From Algimonas ampicilliniresistens (GTDB taxonomy: Bacteria > Pseudomonadota > Alphaproteobacteria > Caulobacterales > Maricaulaceae): 64,000 nt of DNA. The stretch lies in contig NZ_BSNK01000001.1 in the NCBI RefSeq assembly GCF_030159955.1, positions 620,001-684,000 of the forward strand. The letters run 5' to 3'. The notes under the pieces were generated by a model. It had not been told where the DNA came from. It saw only the letters and a list, made by a program, of their open reading frames with translations, and searched no databases. A program made the position numbers and the translations under genes. The first letter of the stretch is position 1. Every line of letters begins with the position of its first letter. Shown here piece after piece: positions 46,955 through 55,498 of the stretch.

Positions 46955-47727
46955 TCGATCATCGCGACGGTCGCGTCGATGAGCGATAGGTTTGCGCCCT
47001 TACCATGTCCCGGCACGACGGTTCGCGCTTCCGAATAGGTCGCTTTGGTCCAGATTAGGGAGTCGCGCCACACGCTCAGATCCGCGTCGGCAGTGTTTCC
47101 GAGGGTTTGCGATCCGGCTCCACGCGCGGCGCAGCCTACATAGAGAATGTTCTCCTCAGGCAAATAGACGACGAGATTGTCTGGCGCATGACCATGACCG
47201 GGAAAGGCGATTTCGACCTTGCCGACCCGAGTGCGCGAACGCGGGTCTTTCAACGCTGCAACGGACGTATTCGGAACGGGCAAACCGGCTCGCGCGGCGA
47301 GTGTTGGTGTGTCGGGATGGGTGAAGACTTCAATCCCGGCGCGTTCTGCCGCGTCTACGCCTTGGGTTCGGTCGGCATGATGATGGGTGACGACCATTTT
47401 TGTAACAGGCTTTCCAGTTTCCTCTTTCGCCGCTTCGATTAGCGAGAGGGTCGCCAATTCGCCCCACGCGCCGTCCACGAGAGTCACCTCATCACCATCG
47501 ACCACGACCAGTCCGTTGACGGGAATGGGCGATTGGCCGGGCAGCAAGTAATTCGTTGTATGAACCCAAACGCCGTCCGCAATCGCAGATAAGGTGACGG
47601 GATAATCGGCGCGAAGCTGGGTCAGGAAAGTATCTTCAACAGTCGCGGGCGCCTCAGTGACAGTCGCGACGGGTTCGGTCCCGCACGCTGCAAGCAAGGC
47701 AGTAGACAAGATCAGCAGACGTTTCAC
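46936..47727 (-). CDS. Subclass B1-type metallo-beta-lactamase lipoprotein
   Basis: 263 residues from GTG 47727, which has GGAG eight bases upstream. A signal with lipobox LLAAC suggests membrane anchoring. The whole B1 ligand set is present: Zn1 ligands H115 and H117 (THHHADR) and H180 (GHGHAPDN); Zn2 ligands D119, C199 (YVGCAARG) and H241 (VPGHG). The LGNTADAD stretch matches the B1 LGN motif, and the region around HHADRTQG is close to BcII. Lys224 of many B1 enzymes is Arg here. Whether it hydrolyses carbapenems cannot be seen from sequence. Neighbours give no resistance context. Confidence 0.85.
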   Translation of the reverse strand: MKRLLILSTALLAACGTEPVATVTEAPATVEDTFLTQLRADYPVTLSAIADGVWVHTTNYLLPGQSPIPVNGLVVVDGDEVTLVDGAWGELATLSLIEAAKEETGKPVTKMVVTHHHADRTQGVDAAERAGIEVFTHPDTPTLAARAGLPVPNTSVAALKDPRSRTRVGKVEIAFPGHGHAPDNLVVYLPEENILYVGCAARGAGSQTLGNTADADLSVWRDSLIWTKATYSEARTVVPGHGKGANLSLIDATVAMIDQALTE

Positions 47728-47810
47728 GTAGGACACTCCAGAATTGATAGGTCGTCTTTGAATTGAAGATAGTTTGATTAGATGCATTTGCAAAAAACGC
47801 TCCAACTCTA

Positions 47811-48341
47811 TCAACCCGCCAATTCAGCTATTTTTGTGGCCGATCTAAGATTTCGGGCTGTTATCGCGACACCCAAATTTTTCTCAACCTGTGCCGCGAG
47901 TTTGGATCGTCCGATGCCTTCGGGGGCGTGGAGGTAGAAGACGCGGTCAATCAGCTCGAATCGCTCAGTTTGTTTTTGCAGTTCTTTGAGTTTCGATAGG
48001 TTGGTATCCACCGCCGCAGTAGAAAGAAAAAAGAGGTGGAGTGTCTTCGGGTCACTCGTTCCTTCGGGATAGGGATTATTGTTGATCGCCCTATCAAGGT
48101 CCCTCTTGCTGATGATCAATATCTTAGGGCGGAAGTTGAAAGCCTTTTCGATTTCATCGGCGATCGCCAGTCCAAGCTGTGTGGCGTCGGTCTTCTCACT
48201 TTCAAACACGGCATTGCCGCTCTGAATATAGGTTCGCACATTCTGAAGACCGAGACCTTTGAGAAGGTCGCGTAGATCCTTCATCGGCAGGATATTGTTG
48301 CCGCCAACATTGATCCCACGAAGCAGAGCGATCCAAGTCAT
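47811..48341 (-). CDS. DUF1697 protein
   Basis: 176 residues with the family opening WIALLRGINVGGNNILPMKD and the blocks NVRTYIQSGNAVFES and KLAAQVEKNLGVAITARNLR. Function unknown; the fold resembles a ferredoxin-like domain. It lies 7 bases downstream of the uracil-DNA glycosylase gene. The 83 bases to the beta-lactamase start show no other gene. Confidence 0.85.
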   Translation of the reverse strand: MTWIALLRGINVGGNNILPMKDLRDLLKGLGLQNVRTYIQSGNAVFESEKTDATQLGLAIADEIEKAFNFRPKILIISKRDLDRAINNNPYPEGTSDPKTLHLFFLSTAAVDTNLSKLKELQKQTERFELIDRVFYLHAPEGIGRSKLAAQVEKNLGVAITARNLRSATKIAELAG

Positions 48342-48347
48342 CAGAGT

Positions 48348-49112
48348 TTAGTCTTGCACCACATCCGCTAACCGCTCTCGCAATGTCAGCAAATCCTGCC
48401 AAGCTTCGGCTTTGAGGGCGGGTTGGCGGAGCAAGAAGGCGGGATGGTAGATGGGCAGGGCTGGGATATCGCCTGTGCCGACATTGATCGTCTGCCACTG
48501 ACCCCGGTTGCGCATGATGCCTGTAATGCCCGTCATGACTTGCATGGATGTGCCGCCTGCCAACAAAATGAGTTTGGGTTTCGCCAACTCAATGTGCCGG
48601 TTCACAAAGGGGCGGCAGAGCTCCAATTCGTCAGGGTCCGGCTTGCGGTTATTAGGTGGACGCCAGAAACAGACATTGGCGATATAGACATCGTTAGCCT
48701 CTGCACCGCCTGAATTGAGCCCGATCGCACCGAGCATTCGGTCGAGCAATTGCCCTGAGCGTCCTACAAAGGGCAGGCCCGCCTGATCTTCGTCGCGGCC
48801 CGGCGCTTCGCCGATAATCATCAAGTCAGCCTCAGGGTTGCCGCGCGCCAGCACGGCTTGTCGCGCGCTATCAGAGAGCGCGCCCGCATCATAGCTATCC
48901 AACGCTGCTTTCAGCTCTGCGATCGTCTTGCAGGCGGCGGCGATAGGGGCTGGATCAGACGCCGCAAATTTTGCCGGCTTAGGGGTTGGAGGCGGTGGTG
49001 TTTCGACGGGTTTAGTCCGAACACGACGAACGGACCGAGCCAAAGGCAAGTCCGGTGTTTCCACACCAGCGCGCTCATACCAGTCGAGCAGGGATCGCAA
49101 GGACGCTTCCAT
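48348..49112 (-). CDS. Uracil-DNA glycosylase (type 4-like, without the usual Fe-S cysteines)
   Basis: About 254 residues from ATG 49112. The uracil-binding motifs are GEAPGRDEDQAGLPFVG and the C-terminal IYHPAFLLRQP, with NVCFWRPPNNRKPDPDELEL in the middle. Type 4 enzymes normally hold a [4Fe-4S] cluster with a CxxC near the N-terminus and a Cys in the KCRPP motif; here both are missing (RPPNNR is preceded by FW). The N-terminal third is a Pro-rich linker. A GTG at 49166 is also in frame, so the start is unsure. It removes uracil from DNA. Confidence 0.85.
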   Translation of the reverse strand: MEASLRSLLDWYERAGVETPDLPLARSVRRVRTKPVETPPPPTPKPAKFAASDPAPIAAACKTIAELKAALDSYDAGALSDSARQAVLARGNPEADLMIIGEAPGRDEDQAGLPFVGRSGQLLDRMLGAIGLNSGGAEANDVYIANVCFWRPPNNRKPDPDELELCRPFVNRHIELAKPKLILLAGGTSMQVMTGITGIMRNRGQWQTINVGTGDIPALPIYHPAFLLRQPALKAEAWQDLLTLRERLADVVQD

Positions 49113-49231
49113 AAGATTGATATAGGCGCAATTAGCGCGCTCTGCTTGCCAGTTATGCACAGGCACGGATCAACGAAAATGTCGCACCTGCTGATTATGA
49201 AGATTAACAGTTTCGCCTGTTTTCCACTTTA

Positions 49232-49756
49232 ATGCCCGGTTCGCTTTCGCTAACAGCCAGACTGATGCTGCGTTTTGCCACCATTCTGCTCTTTGCACTC
49301 GCGGCCACTTGGTGGGTTCTGTCGGGCTATACGAAACCGCTCATTCTGACTTTGGGCGCGATCTCGATTGGTCTCGTACTCTTGATCTGTGCGCGCATGA
49401 GAATACTCGACCGCGAGACGGCCCCGTATATGACTTTGCCGCAGACCCTCGCCTATTTTGGCTGGCTGTTTGTTGAAATCGTCAAGGCGAATGTGGCCGT
49501 CGTTCGGGCTGTGCTGTCGCCAGATCTCGAAATCTCGCCAACCCTGACGAAAATTCCAACCAAAGGGAAAAACGATCTGGCCAAGACCATGTTTGCCAAT
49601 TCGATCACGCTGACTCCAGGCACGGTTTCGGTCGAGATGGCGGAGGATCATATCCTCGTACATGCGTTGCTCTCTGAGATGAGCGATCCCGATGATTTCA
49701 TCGAGATGGGCGAGCGCTCTGCTTGGGCTGTCGGGGAGGATGCGTCCGATGGGTGA
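49232..49756 (+). CDS. mnhE: Mrp-type cation/proton antiporter subunit E
   Basis: 174 residues, MnhE/MrpE family: TWWVLSGYTKPLILTLGAIS near the start, LPQTLAYFGWLFVEIVKANV in the middle and NSITLTPGTVSVEMAEDHIL-like block near the end. First gene of the Mrp operon; subunits F, G, the DUF4040 subunit, B, C and three large D-type subunits follow with small overlaps. The complex exchanges cytoplasmic Na+ (or K+) for protons. Confidence 0.9.
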   Translation: MPGSLSLTARLMLRFATILLFALAATWWVLSGYTKPLILTLGAISIGLVLLICARMRILDRETAPYMTLPQTLAYFGWLFVEIVKANVAVVRAVLSPDLEISPTLTKIPTKGKNDLAKTMFANSITLTPGTVSVEMAEDHILVHALLSEMSDPDDFIEMGERSAWAVGEDASDG

Positions 49757-50069
49757 CTTGATGCCTTACATCATGCTGGCGGCGACCTTGTTCCTCATTG
49801 TTGCGATGGCAATGATGCTGACCCGATTGATCGGTGGGCCAACGCTTTATGATCGGCTGTTGGCCGTCAATAGTTTCGGCACGAAGACCGTTCTGTTCCT
49901 CTGCGTCTTCTGTTTCATTATTGATCGGCCTGACGGGATCGACATTGCATTACTCTATGCGCTGATGAATTTCATCGCGACCATCGCGGTTCTAAAATTC
50001 TTTAATTACAGGGCATTGACAGTTGATCTCGGTCACTTGCCCGGTGCCGACGACGAGAATTTATCGTGA
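49749..50069 (+). CDS. mnhF: Mrp-type antiporter subunit F
   Basis: 106 residues, three hydrophobic segments. The MnhF motif appears as RLIGGPTLYDRLLAVNSFGT, with IDIALLYALMNFIATIAVLKF at the end. ATG 49749 overlaps the mnhE stop by 8 bases; the frame is open further upstream but overlaps mnhE. Confidence 0.92.
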   Translation: MGDLMPYIMLAATLFLIVAMAMMLTRLIGGPTLYDRLLAVNSFGTKTVLFLCVFCFIIDRPDGIDIALLYALMNFIATIAVLKFFNYRALTVDLGHLPGADDENLS

Positions 50070-50488
50070 TCGCCGCAGTTCTTACAATCGTGATGGCAGC
50101 CGAAGCTGTGGTCCGCGAAACCGTCAATGCGGGCGTTGATGTCGGGGCAATTCTCGCTTTCCTTCGCGATGTTGTGACCATTATCAGCCTGGCCGGAGGT
50201 TTGTTCTTCGTCCTCGCCGGTACGGTTGGCGTGATCCGTTTGCCAGATTTCTATACGCGTCTTCATGCGGCGGGCATGACTGATACATTGGGCGCTGAAC
50301 TGATCCTGTTTGCGCTGATGCTGCAATCGGATAATTGGCAGGTCATTGCTAAGCTTCTGCTGGTCGCTTTCTTCCTGTTTGTGACGTCTCCAACCGCCAC
50401 GCACGCCGTCGCCCATGCTGCTTATAAAGCGGGTGAGCGTCCGAAGCTTGGCCGCTGGCGCGCGCCCTCTTTGGAGGATGACACGTGA
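50066..50488 (+). CDS. mnhG: Mrp-type antiporter subunit G
   Basis: 140 residues, with FVLAGTVGVIRLPDFYTRLH, the MnhG hallmark, and HAAGMTDTLGAELILFALML following. GTG start overlapping mnhF by 4 bases. The N-terminus is longer than usual. Confidence 0.92.
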   Translation: MIAAVLTIVMAAEAVVRETVNAGVDVGAILAFLRDVVTIISLAGGLFFVLAGTVGVIRLPDFYTRLHAAGMTDTLGAELILFALMLQSDNWQVIAKLLLVAFFLFVTSPTATHAVAHAAYKAGERPKLGRWRAPSLEDDT

Positions 50489-51234
50489 TTGCGAACATTA
50501 TCGGGGCTGTCCCGACCTCTCCACTGATCTCCACGCTTCTGCTCGACATTGGGTTGTTGACGCTGCTGGTGATGGTCGCTTTCGCGATTGTCCGCATGCG
50601 CTCGCTCTTTGCCATCGTCATGCTGCAGGGCGTTTATTCCCTCGTCGCGGCGGCTTGGTTTGTGACGTTGGACGCTGTGGATGTCGCATTTACCGAAGCC
50701 GCGGTAGGCGCAGGCGTTTCCACCGTTTTGATGTTGGCTGCGATGCTGCTGGCAGACCGCGAATCGACTCCCGTTCCGATGTCACGCCAATGGGGTCCGC
50801 TCGCCGTCGTACTCATCGCGGGCATGGCGATGCTTTACGCTGTTCCAGATTTGCCCTCCTATGGCGATGCGAACTCACCTGCGAACAGCTATGTCGGGAC
50901 GGATTATCTGGCTCGGACAGCTGTTGAGATTGACGTGCCTAATGTCGTCACAGCCGTCCTCGCCTCATACCGGGGCTATGATACATTTGGCGAGGTGGTG
51001 GTGATTTTCGCGGCGGGGCTTGGTGTGCTTCTCTTGCTCGGCTTGGATGGCAATGCAGGTCGATTCCGCGCCCAGGTTATGGGTCGTAAGCTGTCAGACA
51101 CATCCGCCCCAACCGGCTCCACGGACAAAACCGCGTCCACGTCCCAGAGGCGCAAATCTTCGGGCGGCGGTGGTGGCAAATCCAGTCTCGGCGCACCGCC
51201 ATCCATTACGCGATATGAAGGCGGTGCATCATGA
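50485..51234 (+). CDS. Mrp antiporter subunit with DUF4040/MbhD-MbhE-type domain
   Basis: 249 residues: about six hydrophobic segments. The front half resembles the DUF4040 (MbhD) domain (VAFAIVRMRSLFAIVMLQGV, FTEAAVGAGVSTVLMLAAML), equal to the C-terminal part of MrpA in other bacteria, and the second half (ASYRGYDTFGEVVVIFAAGL) resembles MbhE. The end is a low-complexity Ser/Gly-rich tail. So MrpA is split here and this subunit takes over its C-terminal part. Confidence 0.82.
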   Translation: MIANIIGAVPTSPLISTLLLDIGLLTLLVMVAFAIVRMRSLFAIVMLQGVYSLVAAAWFVTLDAVDVAFTEAAVGAGVSTVLMLAAMLLADRESTPVPMSRQWGPLAVVLIAGMAMLYAVPDLPSYGDANSPANSYVGTDYLARTAVEIDVPNVVTAVLASYRGYDTFGEVVVIFAAGLGVLLLLGLDGNAGRFRAQVMGRKLSDTSAPTGSTDKTASTSQRRKSSGGGGGKSSLGAPPSITRYEGGAS

Positions 51235-51674
51235 ACCATGATCCGCATGTCCTGTTACGCGTCATTGCCAAATTTCTGATCCCGTTGATCGCGCTGTTTG
51301 CGTTTTATGTACAGTTTCACGGGGACTTTGGACCGGGCGGTGGTTTCCAAGCGGGCGTTATCTTAGCGGCGTCCATCATTCTCTATTCTCTGATTTTCGG
51401 ATTGGAAAACGCCAAGCAAGCCTTTCCACCGATTTTGATCCGCATCGGCATGAGTCTCGGTGTGCTGCTCTATGGCGGAACAGGTGTTGTCGCTTGGATG
51501 CAGGGCGGAGAGTTTCTGAACTATTCCGTGCTCGCCCATGACGCCATTCACGGGCAACATTGGGGTATTCTGGCGGTGGAGCTGGGCGTGTTCTGCACCG
51601 TAACGTCGGTAATGATTGCGATTTTTTACGCGTTCGGTTCGCGCCAGCCGCAAACCAGTGAAGAGGACTGGTAG
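51231..51674 (+). CDS. mnhB: Mrp-type antiporter subunit B
   Basis: 147 residues, four hydrophobic segments. MnhB motifs are FHGDFGPGGGFQAGVILAAS and the ILAVELGVFCTVTSVMIAIF stretch. Overlaps the DUF4040 gene by 4 bases; its stop is 2 bases from the GTG of mnhC. Confidence 0.92.
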   Translation: MNHDPHVLLRVIAKFLIPLIALFAFYVQFHGDFGPGGGFQAGVILAASIILYSLIFGLENAKQAFPPILIRIGMSLGVLLYGGTGVVAWMQGGEFLNYSVLAHDAIHGQHWGILAVELGVFCTVTSVMIAIFYAFGSRQPQTSEEDW

Positions 51675-51676
51675 GC

Positions 51677-52153
51677 GTGGAATACCTGTTTTCGCATTTC
51701 AATTATGTTGTCGTCATCGTGCTGATGATGACCGGGCTCTATGTCGTATTCGCGTCGCGAAACCTGATCAAGAAGCTCGTGGGGCTATCGACCTTTCAGA
51801 CATCAGTCTTCTTTCTTTATATCACGCTTGGCAAAGTTGCGTCAGGCCAGCCGCCGATCCTAGAAAAAGATCCCAGCTCGAAAAGTGGCTATGACGAACA
51901 TACAGCCTTTATCGACCCGGTGCAGCTGGCGGCGTCTGGAGACACTTACATCCTGCCGGGGCAAGGGAGTGAAATCCTCTATTCCAACCCACTTCCCCAC
52001 GTGCTGATCCTAACGGCCATCGTGGTCGGTGTCGCAACGCTTGCGATTGGTTTGGCGCTGACGGTTCGCATTCGCGAAGTTTACCAAACGATCGAGATGG
52101 ACGCGATCGAACAGCAAGACTTCCAGTATAATCTTGAGGGGATAGAGCGCTAA
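51677..52153 (+). CDS. mnhC: Mrp-type antiporter subunit C (NuoK-like)
   Basis: 158 residues. NuoK-like helices include VVVIVLMMTGLYVVFASRNL and ALTVRI at the end, with the family motif LPHVLILTAIVVGVATLAIG. An insertion of about 50 hydrophilic residues sits between helices two and three. Overlaps mnhD by one base. Confidence 0.9.
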   Translation: MEYLFSHFNYVVVIVLMMTGLYVVFASRNLIKKLVGLSTFQTSVFFLYITLGKVASGQPPILEKDPSSKSGYDEHTAFIDPVQLAASGDTYILPGQGSEILYSNPLPHVLILTAIVVGVATLAIGLALTVRIREVYQTIEMDAIEQQDFQYNLEGIER

Positions 52154-53667
52154 TGGATTGGCTCTCAACCCACGCTGTCGCTTTCGCGATCGTTCTGCCA
52201 TTGTTAATGGCGGCGGTTGTAGCGATGCTGCCAAACGTCAAGCGTTTGGCGTGGCTGGTCGCGCTGCTCGTGGCTGTCTTTGTGGCTGTCGCCGCATCTG
52301 TCGTGCTGCAAACACAGGCCGGTCTGGGCGAAATTATCTATGAAATGGGCGGTTGGGAGCCACCTTATGGCATCTCGCTTCGCATCGATGCGTTGAATGC
52401 GCCGATCCTGTTGTTGATCGCGGCAATGGCCGTCGCCACGCTTATTTACGCTGAGCCAGCGGTCGCATCTGAAGTTGAAGGCCGACGGTCCGGGCCGTTC
52501 TATGCGGCCTTCCTGCTCTGCGTTGCGGGTTTGATGGGCATGGTCGTCACGGGCGATGCATTCAACGTTTTCGTCTTTCTCGAAGTCAGTTCGATCAGCA
52601 CCTACACGCTGGTCGCTATGGGCGCGAACCGGGATCGACGAGCACTCTCCGCTGCGTTTAACTACCTGATCCTAGGGTCAATTGGCGCGACCTTCTTCGT
52701 CATTGGTGTTGGCTTCTTGTACGCGGAGACTGGGACGCTCAACATGGAAGATATGCGGTCCATTCTGGCAAATTTGGACGGCGGATCGCGGGTCGCGCAG
52801 GTCGCTTTCGGCTTTATCGTTGTGGGGCTCGGGCTGAAACTCGCCATGTTCCCGCTGCATACATGGTTGCCGGGCGCTTATGCTTACAGCCCGACCCTCG
52901 TGACAGCCTTTCTTGCCTCGACCGCGACCAAAGCGGCGCTCTATTTGCTCTATCGTTTCTGTTTCACCGTGTTCGATCCGAGCTTCGATTATGTGGCTGC
53001 GGTGCTGACCTATATCGTGACCGGGTTGGCTGTAACGGGAATGATCTTCTGCTCACTCCAAGCTTTATTCCAGACCGATGCGCGCCGGACGTTGGCGTTC
53101 TCATCCGTGGCACAGGTCGGTTATATGTTGCTTGGTATTGGGATCTTGACCGTGGCGGGTCTCGCCGGGGGCTATCTGCATCTGATCAACCATGCCGTCG
53201 TCAAAGGCGGTCTGTTCTTGGCGCTCGGGGCTATGTGGTACCGGTTCGGCATTACCCGCATCAGCGATATGGCTGGTCTGTCCAAGACCATGCCGATTAC
53301 AACAGCGGCCTTCACTGTGCTCGCGTTTAGTTTGATCGGTGTGCCGTTTACTGCCGGGTTCGTGTCTAAAGTGGCGCTGGCCGAAGCCGCCGCTGCAAAA
53401 GGATGGTGGTGGGCCGTGGGCGTGATCATGGTGACCTCAATCTTGGCACTGTTCTATATGGGGCGGATGATGATGGTCGCCTATTTCCGCGATCCGCCGA
53501 CCGTCGACGGCGTGGCGTGGAAACGTAATGAGGCACCAGCGCTGATGCTGATCCCAATCGTCGGCTTGGCTATTTTGTCCATTCTGATTGGGATGCGCGG
53601 TAACGTCTTCCTGACAGATATTGCCGAGAATGCTGCGTGGGTCATGCTGCCGGGGAGCGGGCTATGA
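52153..53667 (+). CDS. mnhD: Mrp-type antiporter subunit D
   Basis: 504 residues, about 14 membrane helices, of the NuoM/NuoN/MrpD family: FNVFVFLEVSSISTYTLVAM contains the conserved Glu, GLGLKLAMFPLHTWLPGAYA the conserved Lys and HTWLPGAY motif. It is one of three proton- or ion-pumping subunits in this operon. Overlaps the next gene by 4 bases. Confidence 0.92.
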   Translation: MDWLSTHAVAFAIVLPLLMAAVVAMLPNVKRLAWLVALLVAVFVAVAASVVLQTQAGLGEIIYEMGGWEPPYGISLRIDALNAPILLLIAAMAVATLIYAEPAVASEVEGRRSGPFYAAFLLCVAGLMGMVVTGDAFNVFVFLEVSSISTYTLVAMGANRDRRALSAAFNYLILGSIGATFFVIGVGFLYAETGTLNMEDMRSILANLDGGSRVAQVAFGFIVVGLGLKLAMFPLHTWLPGAYAYSPTLVTAFLASTATKAALYLLYRFCFTVFDPSFDYVAAVLTYIVTGLAVTGMIFCSLQALFQTDARRTLAFSSVAQVGYMLLGIGILTVAGLAGGYLHLINHAVVKGGLFLALGAMWYRFGITRISDMAGLSKTMPITTAAFTVLAFSLIGVPFTAGFVSKVALAEAAAAKGWWWAVGVIMVTSILALFYMGRMMMVAYFRDPPTVDGVAWKRNEAPALMLIPIVGLAILSILIGMRGNVFLTDIAENAAWVMLPGSGL

Positions 53668-55136
53668 GCTACGGCCCGGAAATGGCGATTGCGCTATTAA
53701 TGCTGATCCCGCTGGCGGCAGCGGTGCTCATACCAATTGTTGGACGGTCACCCAATTTGCGCGAGGGCGTAACCTTCGTCGCTGGGCTGCTCTTGCTCGC
53801 CAACGTAATCTATCTTTGCGGTCTGGTTGCCGGTGGCGCACGGCCCGAACTGCTGATCGGTAGTTTTGCGGGCATGTTTGAGATCAAGTTCCGGATGGAG
53901 CCTTTGGGCGCGATCTTCGCGGCGATTGCTTCGTCGCTGTGGATTGTGAACTCCATGTTCACGCTCGGCTACATGCGCGGCAATAGCGAGAAAAACCAAA
54001 CGCGCTTTTTCACCTTCGTCGCCATCGCTATTGCGTCGGCCATGGGAATTGCGGCGTCGGCCAATCTCATCACGCTTTTCATCTTTTACGAAGCTTTGAC
54101 AATCAGCACATTCCCGCTGGTCAGCCATAAAGGCGATGCCAAAGCGCGGCGCGGCCTGACGATTTACACGCTGATCTTAATGGGGACATCGCTCGGCCTG
54201 TTACTGCCCGCTATTATCGGGACACAAGTCATCGCCGGAACCACAGATTTCGTCTTGGGCGGCGTGTTCCCGGCGGATGTGTCGATGCTCGCTAGCTCGA
54301 CCCTGTTGGTTCTGTTTGCCTTTGGGATTGGTAAGGCCGCCCTGATGCCAGTTCATCCTTGGCTGCCCAACGCCATGGTGGCGCCGACGCCGGTCTCCGC
54401 TTTGCTGCACGCCGTGGCCGTGGTGAAGGCAGGCGTTTTCACCATGCTCAAAGTGGTCGTCTATACGTTCGGCACAGATCTCACACACCTGACGCCGAGT
54501 TCAAGCTGGCTCGCTTGGATCGCCGCCTTCTCAATTGTCGCGGCGTCCGTGATCGCGTTGCGACAAGATAATCTGAAAGCACGACTGGCATATTCGACCG
54601 TCTCGCAGCTGTCCTACATTACGCTCGGCGCGATGTTGGCGACCAGCTGGGGTATTATGGGGGGTGGTCTGCAGATCGTCATGCATGCGTGGGGTAAGAT
54701 CACACTTTTCATGGTGGCGGGCGCAATTTACACGATCGCGCATCGGACCAATGTCAGTCAGCTCGATGGCTTGGGCCGCAAACTGCCTTGGGTATTTGGT
54801 GCGTTTTTGGTCGCCTCGGTCAGTCTGATCGGTATTCCGCCCTTTGGCGGTTCTTGGCCGAAATTCTATCTGATGTGGGGCGCACTGGATTCCGGCAAGG
54901 CCGTGCTGATGGCGGCGCTCATTATTTCGTCGCTGCTCAACATTCTTTATCTGATGCCGATTGCCATTCGCGGCTTTATGAAGCCACCCGCCGACCCTGC
55001 GGCAGATGACATTATCGCGATTGAAGCACGCAAACATCGGTGGGTTATTATTCCTCCGGTAATTACCGCGATCGGCACCTGTGTGCTGTTCTTCGCTGCA
55101 CCGTGGATCATTCAATTTTTGGAGCCGATTATATGA
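53664..55136 (+). CDS. Second MrpD/NuoM-like antiporter subunit
   Basis: 490 residues, with the helices SANLITLFIFYEALTISTFP (conserved Glu) and GIGKAALMPVHPWLPNAMVA (conserved Lys, HPWLPNA). ATG 53664 overlaps mnhD by 4 bases. It resembles MrpD more than MrpA. Confidence 0.9.
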   Translation: MSYGPEMAIALLMLIPLAAAVLIPIVGRSPNLREGVTFVAGLLLLANVIYLCGLVAGGARPELLIGSFAGMFEIKFRMEPLGAIFAAIASSLWIVNSMFTLGYMRGNSEKNQTRFFTFVAIAIASAMGIAASANLITLFIFYEALTISTFPLVSHKGDAKARRGLTIYTLILMGTSLGLLLPAIIGTQVIAGTTDFVLGGVFPADVSMLASSTLLVLFAFGIGKAALMPVHPWLPNAMVAPTPVSALLHAVAVVKAGVFTMLKVVVYTFGTDLTHLTPSSSWLAWIAAFSIVAASVIALRQDNLKARLAYSTVSQLSYITLGAMLATSWGIMGGGLQIVMHAWGKITLFMVAGAIYTIAHRTNVSQLDGLGRKLPWVFGAFLVASVSLIGIPPFGGSWPKFYLMWGALDSGKAVLMAALIISSLLNILYLMPIAIRGFMKPPADPAADDIIAIEARKHRWVIIPPVITAIGTCVLFFAAPWIIQFLEPII

Positions 55137-55498
55137 CGACTCCGAACGAAAAAAATATGGAGGGTATCCATCCAGCCGCGAAACCATTCCTGTTTCTCGG
55201 CGAGACTAAGGTGAAGCGAAACTTCATCTGGATTCCATTGGCCGGGCTGATCATCGCCTCGATCATCGGCGTCTTTCATCCGCAGAAGCATCCAGCCCCA
55301 TTTGAAATGATCGGCGATATGCCAATCCCGGGCAGTTGGGCCATATTCGGTTTTCTAGCCTATTCCTTCATCGTTTTCGCCGCACCGGTCCTGTTCCGTC
55401 TGCTGGCAAAGCCTGAGACTTATTACGGGGAGGGCGGATTGCCTGACCCGGATGTGTCCACTGACCCTGAGATAACGGGGGAGGCGCATCATGATTGA
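55133..55498 (+). CDS. Small membrane protein in the Mrp operon
   Basis: 121 residues with two hydrophobic segments (FIWIPLAGLIIASIIGVFH and GSWAIFGFLAYSFIVFAAPV) and an acidic C-terminal tail. It has no MrpA-G counterpart I know. Overlaps on both sides imply it is translated with the antiporter subunits and probably belongs to the complex. ATG 55133 was chosen because it overlaps the previous stop. Confidence 0.75.
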   Translation: MTTPNEKNMEGIHPAAKPFLFLGETKVKRNFIWIPLAGLIIASIIGVFHPQKHPAPFEMIGDMPIPGSWAIFGFLAYSFIVFAAPVLFRLLAKPETYYGEGGLPDPDVSTDPEITGEAHHD

